DNA from: Agrococcus carbonis
GTDB taxonomy: Bacteria; Actinomycetota; Actinomycetes; Actinomycetales; Microbacteriaceae
Assembly: GCF_900104705.1 (NCBI RefSeq)
Contig: NZ_LT629734.1
Location: 558,001 to 622,000 of the forward strand
DNA: 64,000 bases
Reading direction: 5' to 3'
The translations under genes were made by a program, and so were the position numbers. How positions within the stretch are numbered: the stretch's first letter is position 1; each line of letters opens with the position of its first letter. The notes beneath the pieces are model-generated. The model was not told the DNA's origin. It saw only the letters and a program-made list of their open reading frames with translations, and made no database searches. Positions 1 through 9,844 of the stretch are shown here, piece after piece.

Positions 1-875
1 CGCGGGTCGGGCGCGGTGCCGCGCGAGACGGAGGCGATGTCGACGCCGCGGTCGTAGACGCTCACCCGCTGCTGCGGGTTGAGGTCGTCCCACACGAGCG
101 TGCGCTCCGTGCCGCCGATCACCATCTGCCGGATCTTCGTCGGGCTGAGCCAGTTGACGTGGATGTGCGCCATCGCGCCGCAGCCGAGCGGCATCGCGAG
201 GTAGCCCACGCACGACTTGCCGGTGCCGAGCGGATCGGAGCCGTGCGCCGAGACCGAGACGACGTCGAGCCCGCCGGGGAGCACGAAGTCCATGATCGAG
301 AGGTCGTGGGGCGCGAGGTCCCAGAAGACGTCGACGTCGGGCTGCACGAGGCCGAGGTTGATGCGCACGCTGTCGACGAAGAGGATGTCGCCGAGCACGC
401 CCTGCTCGATGAGCTCCCGGATCTTCAGGACCGCGGGGGTGTAGCAGTACGTGTGGTCGGCCATGAGCACGAGGCCCCGGCTCCGCGCGGCCTCCACCAT
501 CTCGAGCCCGCGGGCGCGGGTGTCGGCGAGCGGCTTCTCCACCATGACGTGCTTGCCGGCCTCGAGCGCCGCGAGCGCGATCGCGTGGTGCGTGCGCGCC
601 GGGGTCGCGATCGCGACGGCGTCGATCGTCGGGTCCGCGAGCACCGCCGCGAGGTCGGAGTCCACGGGCGCGCCGCCGACGCGATCGGCGACCCGCTGCG
701 CGCGCTCGAGATCGAGGTCGCAGATCGAGGCGAGCTCCCACGCCGCGCTCGCGCGGAAGTTGCGGGCGAGGTTCGGCCCCCAGTACCCGGCACCGATGAC
801 GGCGACCCGCAGCGGGGCAGGGGGCACCGCTCGGTCCCGCGCCGACCCGCCGTCGGCGATGCGGCCCTCCATCAT
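1..875 (-). CDS. Gfo/Idh/MocA family NAD(P)-dependent oxidoreductase (3' end beyond window)
   Basis: The reading frame is open from an ATG at 875 through the left edge, so about 291 N-terminal residues are visible. A Rossmann dinucleotide motif VAVIGAGYWGPN lies near residues 24-35 and the family EKP signature near 113-115, followed by the alpha/beta C-terminal domain typical of Gfo/Idh/MocA dehydrogenases of nucleotide sugars or inositols. The start has tandem ATGs (875, 872); I took the first. It is divergent from a hexapeptide-repeat acyltransferase. The pair resembles WlbA (3-dehydrogenase of UDP-GlcNAcA) with WlbB (acetyltransferase), so a role in a surface polysaccharide sugar is inferred. 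Substrate is not shown by the sequence. Confidence 0.85.
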   Translation of the reverse strand, partial: MMEGRIADGGSARDRAVPPAPLRVAVIGAGYWGPNLARNFRASAAWELASICDLDLERAQRVADRVGGAPVDSDLAAVLADPTIDAVAIATPARTHHAIALAALEAGKHVMVEKPLADTRARGLEMVEAARSRGLVLMADHTYCYTPAVLKIRELIEQGVLGDILFVDSVRINLGLVQPDVDVFWDLAPHDLSIMDFVLPGGLDVVSVSAHGSDPLGTGKSCVGYLAMPLGCGAMAHIHVNWLSPTKIRQMVIGGTERTLVWDDLNPQQRVSVYDRGVDIASVSRGTAPDP

Positions 876-1087
876 GTCCCGCCAGCTTCCCGAAGGCGTC
901 ACGGGCGCCGCACCCGCGGATTCGCTCCGCGGAGGACGACGGTGCTGCGCACATCCCCTGGGGTCGGGCATCCTCGCCTTCGGAGGGAATGTAACGCCGT
1001 CCGGAAGCCGTGTGAGCGTGCTGCGCTGCACCTGGCAGGATCCTGAGCAACGCCGTCAGTCGGCGCTGATCGAGCAAGGAGGTTTCG

Positions 1088-1684
1088 ATGTCCGACCAAC
1101 CCGTGGTCCAAGCATCCGCCGATGTCGCCGACGACGCGCAGCTGGGTGCGCGAACGCGCGTGTGGCACCTCGCGCAGGTGCGCGAGGGCGCCCGGCTCGG
1201 CGCCGACTGCACCATCGGGCGCGGCGCGTACGTCGGGCCGGGCGTCGTGATCGGCAGCGCGTGCAAGCTGCAGAACTACGCGCTCGTCTATGAGCCTGCG
1301 CGGCTCGGCGACGGCGTCTTCATCGGCCCGGGCGCCGTCCTCACGAACGACGAGTTCCCGCGCGCCGCCACGCCCGGTCTGCGCGTCAAGGGCGCCGAGG
1401 ACTGGACGGCGGTGGGCGTGACGATCGGCGACGGCGCCTCGATCGGCGCCCGCGCGGTCTGCGTGGCGCCCGTCGCGATCGGCCGGTGGGCGCTCGTCGC
1501 GGCCGGCGCGGTCGTGACGAAGGACGTGCCCGACCACGCGCTCGTCGTCGGCGTGCCCGCGCGGCGCATCGGCTGGGTCGGGCGCGCCGGCGTGCCCCTC
1601 ACCCGGGACGGCGACGGATGGGTGTGCCCGGCCTCGGGCGAGCGCTACCGCGAGGAGGACGACGCGCTCGAGCTCATCGGCTGA
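1088..1684 (+). CDS. left-handed beta-helix (hexapeptide repeat) acyltransferase, WlbB/WbpD-like
   Basis: 198 residues built of imperfect [LIV]-G-x4 hexapeptides from about residue 15 to 155 (for example IGRGAY, IGSACK, IGPGAV, IGDGAS), the coil pattern of LbH acetyltransferases that use acetyl-CoA. A conserved N-D-E triad (LTNDEFPRA, about residue 80) and the closing V-G-V-P-A-R motif match the WlbB/WbpD sugar N-acetyltransferase group. A strong Shine-Dalgarno sequence (AAGGAGG at 1077-1083) fixes the ATG. The C-terminal 35 residues after the helix look like a short polar tail. Acceptor sugar is inferred only from the neighbouring oxidoreductase. Confidence 0.85.
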   Translation: MSDQPVVQASADVADDAQLGARTRVWHLAQVREGARLGADCTIGRGAYVGPGVVIGSACKLQNYALVYEPARLGDGVFIGPGAVLTNDEFPRAATPGLRVKGAEDWTAVGVTIGDGASIGARAVCVAPVAIGRWALVAAGAVVTKDVPDHALVVGVPARRIGWVGRAGVPLTRDGDGWVCPASGERYREEDDALELIG

Positions 1685-1696
1685 TCGGGGCGCGCG

Positions 1697-3199
1697 TCAC
1701 TCGCGTGACGCGAGGAAGCTGTAGACCTCGGTCTCGTCGACGCCGGGGAACGCGCCCGGCGGGAGCGCTGCGAGCAGGTGGGAGTGCGCCCGCGCGCTCG
1801 GCCACGCCTGCCCCGCCCACTCGGAGGCGAGGCCGGCCGGCGGGATCCGGCAGCACGTGGGATCCGGGCAGCGCGACACGGAGCGCTCCTTCGTCCCGCG
1901 GCCCCGGAACCAGCGCGCGTGCGAGAACGGCACGCCGATGGAGAGCGAGAACTCCCCCGTGGCGCTGCGCTCGGTCATCGCCGTGCACCAGAAGGTGCCC
2001 GCCGGGGTCTCGGTGTACTGCTCGAAGGCGTTGACCTTGTCGGCGACGTCGAAGACCTCGCGGCTCGTCCAGTGCTTGCAGACCGGCTGGCCCTCGATCG
2101 CGCCGGTGTGGTCGGCGGGGAAGGTCACGCCGTCGTTCTCGTAGGCCTTGTAGATGATCCCCGACTCGTGCACCTTCTGGAAGTGCAGCGGGATGCCGAG
2201 GTGCACGGTCGCGAGGTTCGTCAGCCGGTGCGCCGCGGCCTCGTACGAGACCGCGAACGCATCGCGCAGGTCCTCGACCGCGAGCTGCCGCTCGCGCTTG
2301 GCCGCATCGAGGAACTCGACCGCGGTGCGCTCGGGCATGAGGAGGGCCGCTGCGAAGTAGTTCGTCTCGATGCGCTGCCGCAGGAACGCGCCGTAGTCGG
2401 CCGGCACCGAATGGCCGAGCACGTGGTGGCCGAGCGCCTGCAGCAGCACCGAGCGGGGGTCGTGGCCCGTGCGGCTCGAGCGCGAGAGGTAGATGCGCTT
2501 GCGCTTGTAGTCCATGACCGACCGCGTCGAGTGCGGCAGGTCGCCCACGTGGTGCACCGAGAAGCCGAGCCGCTCGGTGATGGCGGCGATGAGGTGCTGC
2601 GACAGGGGCCCCGCGTGGTATCCGACCTTCGCGAGCATCGCCGCCGCCTCGGCCTCGATCTCGGGGAAGTGGTTGTCGCGCGCGCGCATCTCGGCGCGCA
2701 GCTGCGTGTTGGCCCGGCGGGCCTCCTCGGGCGTCGCGACGCGCTCCTCCGCGACGCGGTCGAGCTCGTCGACGAGGGCGAGCATCGTCTCGAGCACGTC
2801 GTCGGGCGTGCGCGGCCCGATCCGCATCGTCGGCAGGCGCTTCTGCTGCCACGTCGACGACTGCATCGCGCGCTCGAGCCGCAGCTCCATCGCGGCCCTG
2901 CGCGATGGCGGCGCGGTGCCCGTGAGCTGCTCGAGGCTCACGCCGTAGAGCGCCGAGAGCTGCTGCAGCTGCGAGAAGCGCGCCTCGCGCTTGCCGTTCT
3001 CGAAGCCCGAGAGCTGCGACGGGGCGAGGCCGATCGCCTCGTGCACGGCGTCGAGGGTGAGGCCCGCCTGCTTGCGCGCGTGCCGCAGCGCCTTGCCGAG
3101 CTGCAGCGCGTCGACCGGCGCGGGCTCGGGCGCCGACCGCGCGGGGCGGTCCCACGGGGCGGATGCGCTGCCGGCGGCGGGGGCGGGACGCGTCGTCAT
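1697..3199 (-). CDS. ramB: RamB/ScfR-type transcriptional regulator of the glyoxylate cycle
   Basis: 500 residues. An XRE-type helix-turn-helix occupies about residues 34-86, followed by an IrrE/ImmA peptidase-like domain (about 190-310) and a C-terminal DUF2083-like region with cysteines. In the peptidase-like domain the usual HExxH is HHVLGH, so the catalytic Glu is absent and the domain is probably only a sensor or scaffold. The family member RamB of Corynebacterium represses or activates aceA and aceB depending on carbon source. Here the gene is directly divergent from aceA across a 140-base region full of inverted GCAGAACT elements, which fits control of aceA-aceB and of itself. The ligand is unknown. 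Start ATG at 3199; a longer in-frame reading to 3341 would cover the operators and is unlikely. Confidence 0.9.
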   Translation of the reverse strand: MTTRPAPAAGSASAPWDRPARSAPEPAPVDALQLGKALRHARKQAGLTLDAVHEAIGLAPSQLSGFENGKREARFSQLQQLSALYGVSLEQLTGTAPPSRRAAMELRLERAMQSSTWQQKRLPTMRIGPRTPDDVLETMLALVDELDRVAEERVATPEEARRANTQLRAEMRARDNHFPEIEAEAAAMLAKVGYHAGPLSQHLIAAITERLGFSVHHVGDLPHSTRSVMDYKRKRIYLSRSSRTGHDPRSVLLQALGHHVLGHSVPADYGAFLRQRIETNYFAAALLMPERTAVEFLDAAKRERQLAVEDLRDAFAVSYEAAAHRLTNLATVHLGIPLHFQKVHESGIIYKAYENDGVTFPADHTGAIEGQPVCKHWTSREVFDVADKVNAFEQYTETPAGTFWCTAMTERSATGEFSLSIGVPFSHARWFRGRGTKERSVSRCPDPTCCRIPPAGLASEWAGQAWPSARAHSHLLAALPPGAFPGVDETEVYSFLASRE

Positions 3200-3213
3200 G
3201 GGAGCACCATACG

Positions 3214-3283
3214 GCAGTTCTGCGCAGGTTGGCAGAACTGCAGAACTTCACCGGTGAATCCGCCTGACTCGGCGCACTTCTGC
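3214..3283. promoter_or_regulatory. probable RamB operator cluster between ramB and aceA
   Basis: GCAGTTCTGC (3214-3223) and GCAGAACTGC (3232-3241) form a perfect 10-base inverted repeat with an 8-base spacer. A further GCAGAACTT starts at 3240 and a third, inverted relative (GCACTTCTGC) lies at 3274-3283. All sit between the two divergent starts at 3199 and 3340. The core differs from the published Corynebacterium RamB site but has the same kind of AGAACT/AGTTCT half-site. Binding by RamB is inferred. Confidence 0.6.
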
Positions 3284-3339
3284 ACGCAGAGTGGTGGACA
3301 CGACCCCCGCCGAGGACGGCGACGAACGAGGAGGACACC

Positions 3340-4659
3340 ATGACCGAGCAGCACGACGCGACGCAGCAGGACCTGCAGGGTGCGCTGGCGACCGAGGCAG
3401 CCGAGCTGGAGCTCGAGTGGGCGGCTGACGCCCGCTGGACGGGCGTGAAGCGCGACTACTCCGCCGCCGATGTCGTCCGCCTCCGCGGCTCGGTCGTCGA
3501 GGAGCACACCCTCGCGCGCCGTGGGGCCGAGCGGCTCTTCGAGCGCCTGCACGCCGACGAGACGCCGGTGCGCGCCCTCGGCGCGCTCACGGGCAACCAG
3601 GCCGTGCAGCAGGTGCGCGCGGGCCTCGAGGCGATCTACCTCTCGGGCTGGCAGGTCGCGGCCGACGCGAACCTGTCGGGCCAGACCTACCCCGACCAGT
3701 CGCTCTACCCGGCCAACTCGGTGCCGGCGGTCGTGCGCCGCATCAACAACGCCCTCATGCGCGCCGACCAGATCGAGCGGAGCGAGGGCAAGCAGACCGT
3801 CGCCGACTGGATCGCCCCGATCGTCGCCGACGCCGAGGCCGGCTTCGGCGGCCCGCTCAACGCCTTCGAGCTCATGCGCGGCATGATCACCGCGGGCGCG
3901 GCGGGCGTGCACTGGGAGGACCAGCTCGCGAGCGAGAAGAAGTGCGGCCACCTCGGCGGCAAGGTGCTCATCCCCACGCAGCAGCACGTGCGCACGCTCA
4001 ACGCCGCGCGCCTCGCGGCCGACGTCGAGAACGTGCCGAGCGTCATCATCGCCCGCACCGACGCCGAGGCGGCGACGCTGCTCACGAGCGACGTCGACGA
4101 GCGCGACCAGCCGTTCCTGACCGGCGGCCGCACGAGCGAGGGCTTCTACGAGGTGCGCAACGGCATCGAGCCCTGCATCGCCCGAGGCCGCGCCTACGCC
4201 GAGTACGCCGACCTGCTCTGGATGGAGACCGGCAAGCCCGACCTCGAGGTCGCCCGCGCCTTCGCCGAGGGCATCAAGAGCGAGTTCCCCGACCAGCTGC
4301 TCGCCTACAACTGCTCGCCGTCGTTCAACTGGAAGAAGCACCTCGACGACGCCGACATCGCGAAGTTCCAGCGCGAGCTGGGCGCGATGGGCTTCCGCTT
4401 CCAGTTCATCACGCTCGCCGGCTTCCACGCGCTCAACCACTCGATGTTCGACCTCGCCAAGGGCTACGCCGAGCAGCACATGACCGCGTACGTCGACCTG
4501 CAGGAGCGCGAGTTCGCCGCCGAGGCGAGCGGCTACACCGCGACGAAGCACCAGCGCGAGGTCGGCACCGGCTGGTTCGACCTGGTCGCGACCGCCCTCA
4601 ACCCGAACTCGGGCACCCTCGCCCTCGCCGGCTCGACCGAGTCCGAGCAGTTCCACTGA
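3340..4659 (+). CDS. aceA: isocitrate lyase
   Basis: 439 residues, the normal bacterial length. It cleaves isocitrate to glyoxylate and succinate, the first step of the glyoxylate shunt. The catalytic K-K-C-G-H motif is present with the active-site Cys at residue 202. The upstream W-G-G-R-V type TIM-barrel start is diverged, but the DQSLYP and [11 protein letters not shown] segments are typical of the family. A GAGGAGG ribosome site lies 5-12 bases before the ATG. It is followed after 41 bases by malate synthase in the same direction, forming the shunt operon, and faces ramB across likely operators. Confidence 0.98.
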   Translation: MTEQHDATQQDLQGALATEAAELELEWAADARWTGVKRDYSAADVVRLRGSVVEEHTLARRGAERLFERLHADETPVRALGALTGNQAVQQVRAGLEAIYLSGWQVAADANLSGQTYPDQSLYPANSVPAVVRRINNALMRADQIERSEGKQTVADWIAPIVADAEAGFGGPLNAFELMRGMITAGAAGVHWEDQLASEKKCGHLGGKVLIPTQQHVRTLNAARLAADVENVPSVIIARTDAEAATLLTSDVDERDQPFLTGGRTSEGFYEVRNGIEPCIARGRAYAEYADLLWMETGKPDLEVARAFAEGIKSEFPDQLLAYNCSPSFNWKKHLDDADIAKFQRELGAMGFRFQFITLAGFHALNHSMFDLAKGYAEQHMTAYVDLQEREFAAEASGYTATKHQREVGTGWFDLVATALNPNSGTLALAGSTESEQFH

Positions 4660-4700
4660 TCCGCCGCTGATCCGCACCGCACCGAAGGAGGAAGACGATC

Positions 4701-6407
4701 ATGCACGACCGCATCCGCATCACCGCACACGCCGAGGGCCAGGAGCGCGTCCTCACCGACGACGCCCTCCGGTTCGTGCTCGAGCTGCACGACGCGTTCG
4801 AGTGCACGCGCCAGCAGCTGCTGCAGGAGCGCCGCAAGCGCCGTGCGGCCTTCGCCGACGGCGACTCGCCCCGCTTCCTCGAGGCGACCCGGCGCATCCG
4901 CGAGGACGCGAGCTGGCGGGTCGCCCCGCCGGCGCCCGGCCTCGAGGACCGGCGGGTCGAGATCACCGGCCCGATCGAGCGGAAGATGACGATCAACGCG
5001 CTCAACTCGGGCGCGAAGGTGTGGCTCGCCGACTGCGAGGACGCCTCGAGCCCGCTGTGGCGCAACGTCATCGCGAGCCAGGTCAACCTCCAGGATGCGA
5101 TCCGCGAGCGCATCGAGTACACGAGCCCCGAGGGCAAGGAGTACCGGGTCACGGCGACCGAGACGCCGACGATCGTCGTGCGGCCCCGCGGCTGGCACCT
5201 CGACGAGCACCGCATCCTCATCGACGGCAAGCCGGTCTCGGGCGCGCTCGTCGACTTCGGGCTGCACATGTTCCACAACGCCGAGGAGCTCCTCGCCCGC
5301 GGCTCGGGCCCCTACTTCTACCTGCCGAAGCTCGAGGGCCACCTCGAGGCGCGGCTGTGGAACGACGTGTTCCGGATGGCGCAGCAGCTGCTCGTCATCC
5401 CGCAGGGCACGATCCGCGCCACGGTGCTCATCGAGACGATCACCGCCGCGTTCGAGATGGAGGAGATCCTCTACGAGCTGCGCGAGCACTCGGCGGGGCT
5501 CAACGCCGGCCGCTGGGACTACCTGTTCTCGATGATCAAGGCGTTCCGCCTCCGCGGCCCGGAGTTCGTGCTGCCGGACCGCTCGCAGCTGACGATGACG
5601 GCGCCGTTCATGCGCGCCTACACCGAGCAGCTCGTGCGGGCGTGCCACCGCCGCGGGGCGCACGCGATCGGCGGGATGGCGGCGTTCGTGCCGAGCGCGA
5701 AGGACCCGGAGGCGACCGAGCGGGCGCTCACAGCGGTCGCGAGCGACAAGTCGCGCGAGGCCGGCGACGGCTTCGACGGCTCGTGGGTCGCCCACCCGGG
5801 GCTCGTGGCGACGTGCCGCGAGGCGTTCGACGCGGTGCTCGGCGAGCGGCCGAACCAGATCGAGCGCACCCGCGAGGACGTGCCGGTCGACGGGGACGCA
5901 CTCATCGACCTCTCCACCACGGAGGGCGAGATCACCGACGAGGGGCTGCGCTCCAACATCGAGGTCGGCATCCGCTACATGGAGGCGTGGCTGCGCGGCC
6001 ACGGCGCCGTCGCGATCCACTCCCTGATGGAGGACGCGGCGACCGCCGAGATCTCGCGCTCGCAGGTGTGGCAGTGGATCCACAACGAGTCGGTCACGAG
6101 CGACGGCCGCACGGTGACGCGCGAGCGCTGCTTGGGCGTCGTCGACGAGCTCGACCGCTCGTTCGAGCGCGCGGAGGGCAACCGCTTCCGCGAGGCGATC
6201 GCGCTCTTCCGCGAGATCGCGCTCGAGGAGACCTACCCGGCGTTCCTGACGCTCGCGGGCACCGAGCGCTACCTCGCCGAGGGTGTCGAGCGGGCCACGA
6301 CCGGCCCGATCCCGGTCGCGGATGCGTCGGCGGCCGCCGACGAGGAGGGCGCGGCCGAGCCGGAGGGCGCGGCCGACGAAGCGGCGGAGGCGCGCGCCGC
6401 AGCCTGA
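4701..6407 (+). CDS. aceB: malate synthase A
   Basis: 568 residues. It condenses glyoxylate with acetyl-CoA to malate. The malate synthase A signature [19 protein letters not shown] lies near residues 243-261, with the C-terminal VWQWIHNE motif near residue 457. The last 35 residues are an Ala/Glu-rich tail ([19 protein letters not shown]) beyond the family's usual end. The ATG is preceded by GAAGGAGG. It is the second gene of the aceA-aceB unit and is closed by a 15-bp hairpin downstream. Confidence 0.98.
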   Translation: MHDRIRITAHAEGQERVLTDDALRFVLELHDAFECTRQQLLQERRKRRAAFADGDSPRFLEATRRIREDASWRVAPPAPGLEDRRVEITGPIERKMTINALNSGAKVWLADCEDASSPLWRNVIASQVNLQDAIRERIEYTSPEGKEYRVTATETPTIVVRPRGWHLDEHRILIDGKPVSGALVDFGLHMFHNAEELLARGSGPYFYLPKLEGHLEARLWNDVFRMAQQLLVIPQGTIRATVLIETITAAFEMEEILYELREHSAGLNAGRWDYLFSMIKAFRLRGPEFVLPDRSQLTMTAPFMRAYTEQLVRACHRRGAHAIGGMAAFVPSAKDPEATERALTAVASDKSREAGDGFDGSWVAHPGLVATCREAFDAVLGERPNQIERTREDVPVDGDALIDLSTTEGEITDEGLRSNIEVGIRYMEAWLRGHGAVAIHSLMEDAATAEISRSQVWQWIHNESVTSDGRTVTRERCLGVVDELDRSFERAEGNRFREAIALFREIALEETYPAFLTLAGTERYLAEGVERATTGPIPVADASAAADEEGAAEPEGAADEAAEARAAA

Positions 6408-6427
6408 GCCGGCGAGCCCGGGAGCGC

Positions 6428-6461
6428 ACGAAGGCGGGACCCATGCGGGTCCCGCCTTCGT
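6428..6461. terminator. hairpin between convergent aceB and rsrA
   Basis: ACGAAGGCGGGACCC (6428-6442) and its exact reverse complement (6447-6461) form a perfect 15-bp stem with a 4-base loop ATGC. It lies between the ends of two convergent genes, so it probably stops transcription from both sides. There is no U-run, as is common in actinobacteria. Confidence 0.85.
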
Positions 6462-6484
6462 CGTGGGATCAGGGGATCAGGCGA

Positions 6485-6742
6485 TCAGCTGTGCTGGTCG
6501 CGCGCGGCGCGCAGGCTCGCGAGCAGGCGCTCGCGCAGCTCCTCCGGCGCGCGGTCCTTGCACGCGCCCTGGAGCGCCGCGGTGAGCATCTCGCCCACGT
6601 GGTGCTCGGCCGAGCACTCCTCGCAGGTCGCGAGGTGGGCGCGCACGTCGGCGGCGTCCTCGGCGCGCAGCTCGTTGTGGAGGTACTCCTCCAGGGCTGC
6701 CCTCGCCTCGGTGCAGCTCTTCTTGGCTTCAACCGTGCTCAC
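6485..6742 (-). CDS. rsrA: zinc-binding redox-sensing anti-sigma factor, RsrA type
   Basis: 85 residues starting at GTG 6742, which overlaps the sigma-factor stop codon as GTGA. It has the ZAS pattern C10 ... H36-x3-C40-x2-C43, matching the zinc ligands of Streptomyces RsrA. In that family disulfide stress oxidises the cysteines, releases zinc and frees the partner sigma factor. A further Cys lies near residue 62. The translational coupling implies balanced synthesis of the pair. Confidence 0.93.
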   Translation of the reverse strand: MSTVEAKKSCTEARAALEEYLHNELRAEDAADVRAHLATCEECSAEHHVGEMLTAALQGACKDRAPEELRERLLASLRAARDQHS

Positions 6743-7410
6743 GGCTTCTTCTCCTTCGTGGTGCTCTCCGGCACGTCGATGCCCTGCTCGCGCGCGTAGT
6801 CGGCCAGCAGCCCGCGCAGCAGCTTCCGGCCGCGATGCAGGCGGCTCATGACGGTGCCGACGGGGGTCTCCATGACCTCGGCGGTCTCGGCGTAGCTGAG
6901 GCCCTCGACGTCGACCCAGTAGACCGCCATGCGGAAGTCCACGGGCACCTGCTGCAGCGCATCCTTCACGATCCCGGACGGCATCCGGTGGATCGCCTCC
7001 GCCTCGGCGCTGCGCGTCGTCGTGGAGGAGACCGACTCGGCGTCGCCGATCTGCCACTCCTCCATGTCGTCGAGCGCCGCCTCGTACGGGCGTCGCTGCT
7101 GCTTGCGATAGGTGTTGATGTAGGTGTTGGTCTGGATGCGGTAGAGCCAGGCGCGCAGGTTGGTGCCGGGCTTGAACGAGCCGTAGGCCGCGTAGGCCTT
7201 CAGCAGCGTCTCCTGCACGAGGTCGGCAGCATCGGCGGGGTTGCGGGTCATGCGCATCGCCGCCGCGTAGAGCTGGTCTGCGTACTGCATCGCCTGCTCG
7301 GCGAAGTCGTCGCGGCGCGCGGCGCCCGTCTCGTCGGCCTGGGCCTCGTCACTGGTCATCGCGGCAGAGTCTAGTGTCGCGGCGCGCGCGTCGATCGTCG
7401 CAGTGGCCAC
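6739..7410 (-). CDS. sigR: ECF sigma factor SigR/SigH (thiol-oxidative stress)
   Basis: 223 residues if started at GTG 7410, which has an excellent AGGAGG five bases upstream. Region 2 ([12 protein letters not shown] ... [14 protein letters not shown]) and region 4 ([20 protein letters not shown]) are complete. Family members direct transcription of thioredoxin and mycothiol genes and are held by RsrA, encoded next. A second plausible start is ATG 7359, which would give 206 residues and is preceded by TAGACT eight bases upstream. A dual start would parallel the long and short SigR forms of Streptomyces. Divergent from aroA. Confidence 0.9.
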   Translation of the reverse strand: MATATIDARAATLDSAAMTSDEAQADETGAARRDDFAEQAMQYADQLYAAAMRMTRNPADAADLVQETLLKAYAAYGSFKPGTNLRAWLYRIQTNTYINTYRKQQRRPYEAALDDMEEWQIGDAESVSSTTTRSAEAEAIHRMPSGIVKDALQQVPVDFRMAVYWVDVEGLSYAETAEVMETPVGTVMSRLHRGRKLLRGLLADYAREQGIDVPESTTKEKKP

Positions 7411-7441
7411 CGGCACCTCCTCCTCCTCGCATCCCGACCGA

Positions 7442-7447
7442 TAGATT
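7442..7447 (+). promoter_or_regulatory. -10 element of leaderless aroA
   Basis: TAGATT ends seven bases before the aroA ATG and there is no Shine-Dalgarno sequence, so transcription should start at or next to the start codon. Confidence 0.6.
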
Positions 7448-7454
7448 GCAACCG

Positions 7455-8780
7455 ATGAGCCACGCCGATCATTCCCGCCCCTGGACCGCACCCACCGCAT
7501 CCGCCCGCCTCGACGCGCGCGTGCAGCTGCCGGGGTCGAAGAGCCTGACGAACCGGGCGCTGCTGCTCGCGGCGCTCGCCGACGGGCCGTCGACGCTGCA
7601 CCGGCCGCTGCGCAGCCGCGACGCGACGATCATGGTCGAGGGGCTGCGCACGCTCGGGGCGGGCATCCGCGAGGCGCCGGGCGACGGCGCGTTCGGCCCC
7701 GACCTCGTGATCGAGCCCGGCCCCGTCGTCGGCGGCGGGCACGTCGACTGCGGCCTCGCGGGCACCGCGATGCGCTTCCTGCCGTTCGTCGCGGCGCTCG
7801 GCGACGGACCCGTCTCGTTCGACGGCGACCCGCACGCGCGGCTCCGGCCGATGGACCAGGTCGTGGAGGCGCTGCGTGCGCTGGGCGTGCGCGTCGACGC
7901 CGACGAGCCGAGGCTGCCGTTCACGGTGCTCGGCGCCGGCGGCGTGCGCGGGGGCGAGCTGACGATCGACGCGAGCGCCTCGAGCCAGTTCGTCTCGGCG
8001 CTGCTGCTCGCGGCGCCGCGCTTCGACGAGGGCATCACGCTGCGCCACGAGGGCGAGCGGCTGCCGTCGATCCCGCACATCGAGATGACGCTCGACGCGC
8101 TGCGCCGGCGCGGGGTCGACGCCGCAGCGACGGGCGAGGCGACGTGGCGGGTCGAGCCGGGCCCGATCGCGGCGCTCGACGAGCAGATCGAGCCCGACCT
8201 CTCGAACGCCGCGCCGTTCCTCGCCGCCGTCGTCGCGGTGGGCGGCCGGGTCGTGCTCGACGGCTGGCCGCTCCAGACCACCCAGGTGGGGCGCATGCTG
8301 CCCGAGCTGCTGCACGCCTTCGGCGCCACGAGCCGCGTCTCGCGCGGCACGCTCATCGTCGAGGCGAGCGGCGGCCCGATCCCCGGCGCGACGCTCGACA
8401 TGCACGCGGCGGGCGAGCTCTCCCCCACGATCGTCGCGCTCGGCGCGCTCGCGACGGCGCCCGTCGAGGTGACCGGCATCGGCCACACGCGCGGGCACGA
8501 GACCGACCGGATCCGCGCGCTCGTCGACGACATCACCGCGCTCGGCGGCACCGCGATCGAGCTGCCCGACGGCATCCGCATCGAGCCCGCACCGCTCGCG
8601 GGCGGCCCGTGGGGCGCCTACGACGACCACCGCATCGCCACCGCAGGCGCCGTGATCGGCCTGCGCGTGCCCGGCGTCGAGGTGGACGACATCGCCGCCA
8701 CGGCGAAGACCATCCCCGAGTTCCCCGAGCTGTGGGCGGCGATGCTCGCCGGCCGCGACCTCGACCCGGCGCAGGGCTGA
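7455..8780 (+). CDS. aroA: 3-phosphoshikimate 1-carboxyvinyltransferase (EPSP synthase)
   Basis: 441 residues. It transfers enolpyruvyl from PEP to shikimate-3-phosphate in aromatic amino acid synthesis. Seen: [20 protein letters not shown] near the N terminus (phosphate-binding Lys and Ser), [16 protein letters not shown] near residue 176, and [14 protein letters not shown] with [10 protein letters not shown] at the C terminus. The start MSHADHS at 7455 is chosen because a TAGATT hexamer sits seven bases upstream; an in-frame ATG at 7374 would overlap the sigR start region. Followed after 3 bases by rsgA. Confidence 0.97.
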   Translation: MSHADHSRPWTAPTASARLDARVQLPGSKSLTNRALLLAALADGPSTLHRPLRSRDATIMVEGLRTLGAGIREAPGDGAFGPDLVIEPGPVVGGGHVDCGLAGTAMRFLPFVAALGDGPVSFDGDPHARLRPMDQVVEALRALGVRVDADEPRLPFTVLGAGGVRGGELTIDASASSQFVSALLLAAPRFDEGITLRHEGERLPSIPHIEMTLDALRRRGVDAAATGEATWRVEPGPIAALDEQIEPDLSNAAPFLAAVVAVGGRVVLDGWPLQTTQVGRMLPELLHAFGATSRVSRGTLIVEASGGPIPGATLDMHAAGELSPTIVALGALATAPVEVTGIGHTRGHETDRIRALVDDITALGGTAIELPDGIRIEPAPLAGGPWGAYDDHRIATAGAVIGLRVPGVEVDDIAATAKTIPEFPELWAAMLAGRDLDPAQG

Positions 8781-8783
8781 CGC

Positions 8784-9824
8784 GTGAGCTGGCTCGGCGA
8801 CTACGACGACCCGTACGACGAGTACGACGAGACCAGCGTGCGCGAGCGGCCGAACCCCAAGGCCAACCGCCCCCGCACCAAGCAGCGGCCCGAGCACGAG
8901 GATGCGGTGACGGGCATCGTCACCGGCGTCGATCGGGGGCGCTACCGGCTCGCGGTGCGGGTCGGCGAGCCCGACGAGGCGGTCGTGACCGCCGCGCGGG
9001 CGCGGGAGCTGCGCAAGCAGTCGATCGTCGCGGGCGACCGGGTCGACGTGGTGGGCGACACGAGCGGCGAGACGGGCTCGCTCGCCCGCATCGTGCGGAT
9101 CCAACCGCGCACGACGGTGCTGCGACGCTCGGCCGACGACGCCGATCTCGTCGAGCGCGTGATCGTGGCGAACGCCGACGTCATGCTCATGGTGGTCGCC
9201 TCCGCCGACCCGCCGCCGCGCGCCGGCATGGTCAACCGCTTCCTCGTCGCGGCCTACGACGCCGGCATCCACCCGGTGCTCGTCATGACGAAGACGGATG
9301 TCGCCGACCCGGCGCCGTTCCTCGCGGCCTTCGAGGGGCTCGGCATCGAGGTGTGGCGCTCGTCGATCGACGACCCGCCGGTCGAGGCGCTGCGCGAGCG
9401 GCTCGACGGCCTCACGACGGTGGCGGTCGGCCACTCGGGCGTCGGCAAGTCGACGCTCGTGAACGCGCTCGTGCCGAGCGCGGGGCGCGCCGTCGGTCAC
9501 GTCAACGCGGTCACGGGCCGCGGCCGCCACACGTCGTCATCGACGGTGTCGTTCCGGCTCGGCGACGGCTGGATCATCGACACCCCCGGCGTGCGCTCCT
9601 TCGGCCTCGGCCACGTCGCGACCGCGAACGTGCTGCGCGGCTTCCCCGACCTCGCGGAGGTCGCCGAGGACTGCCCGCGCGGGTGCACCCATCTCGCCAC
9701 CGAGGAGTACTGCGAGCTCGCCGCTGCGGCCGCGGACGGCCGGCTGGAGCCTCGCCGCGTCGACTCGATGCAGCGACTGCTCGGCACGCTCGTGGCCGCC
9801 CGCGCCGAGCGCCACGAGGAGTAG
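8784..9824 (+). CDS. rsgA: ribosome small-subunit-dependent GTPase RsgA
   Basis: 346 residues from GTG 8784. The layout is that of RsgA/YjeQ: an N-terminal OB fold (about 35-100), a circularly permuted GTPase in which the NKxD-like MTKTD comes before the P-loop GHSGVGKST (about 216-224) and DTPGVRSFGL, and a C-terminal zinc finger beginning CPRGCTH near residue 297. It helps late maturation of the 30S subunit. It starts 3 bases after aroA, a pairing kept in many actinobacteria, and is presumably co-transcribed. Confidence 0.96.
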   Translation: MSWLGDYDDPYDEYDETSVRERPNPKANRPRTKQRPEHEDAVTGIVTGVDRGRYRLAVRVGEPDEAVVTAARARELRKQSIVAGDRVDVVGDTSGETGSLARIVRIQPRTTVLRRSADDADLVERVIVANADVMLMVVASADPPPRAGMVNRFLVAAYDAGIHPVLVMTKTDVADPAPFLAAFEGLGIEVWRSSIDDPPVEALRERLDGLTTVAVGHSGVGKSTLVNALVPSAGRAVGHVNAVTGRGRHTSSSTVSFRLGDGWIIDTPGVRSFGLGHVATANVLRGFPDLAEVAEDCPRGCTHLATEEYCELAAAAADGRLEPRRVDSMQRLLGTLVAARAERHEE

Positions 9825-9832
9825 CCGCGCCG

Positions 9833-9838
9833 TACGCT
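9833..9838 (+). promoter_or_regulatory. -10 element of leaderless hisN
   Basis: TACGCT is followed by six bases and then the GTG start. No ribosome site is visible. This suggests that hisN has its own leaderless transcript besides any read-through from rsgA. Confidence 0.5.
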
Positions 9839-9844
9839 GGAGCG

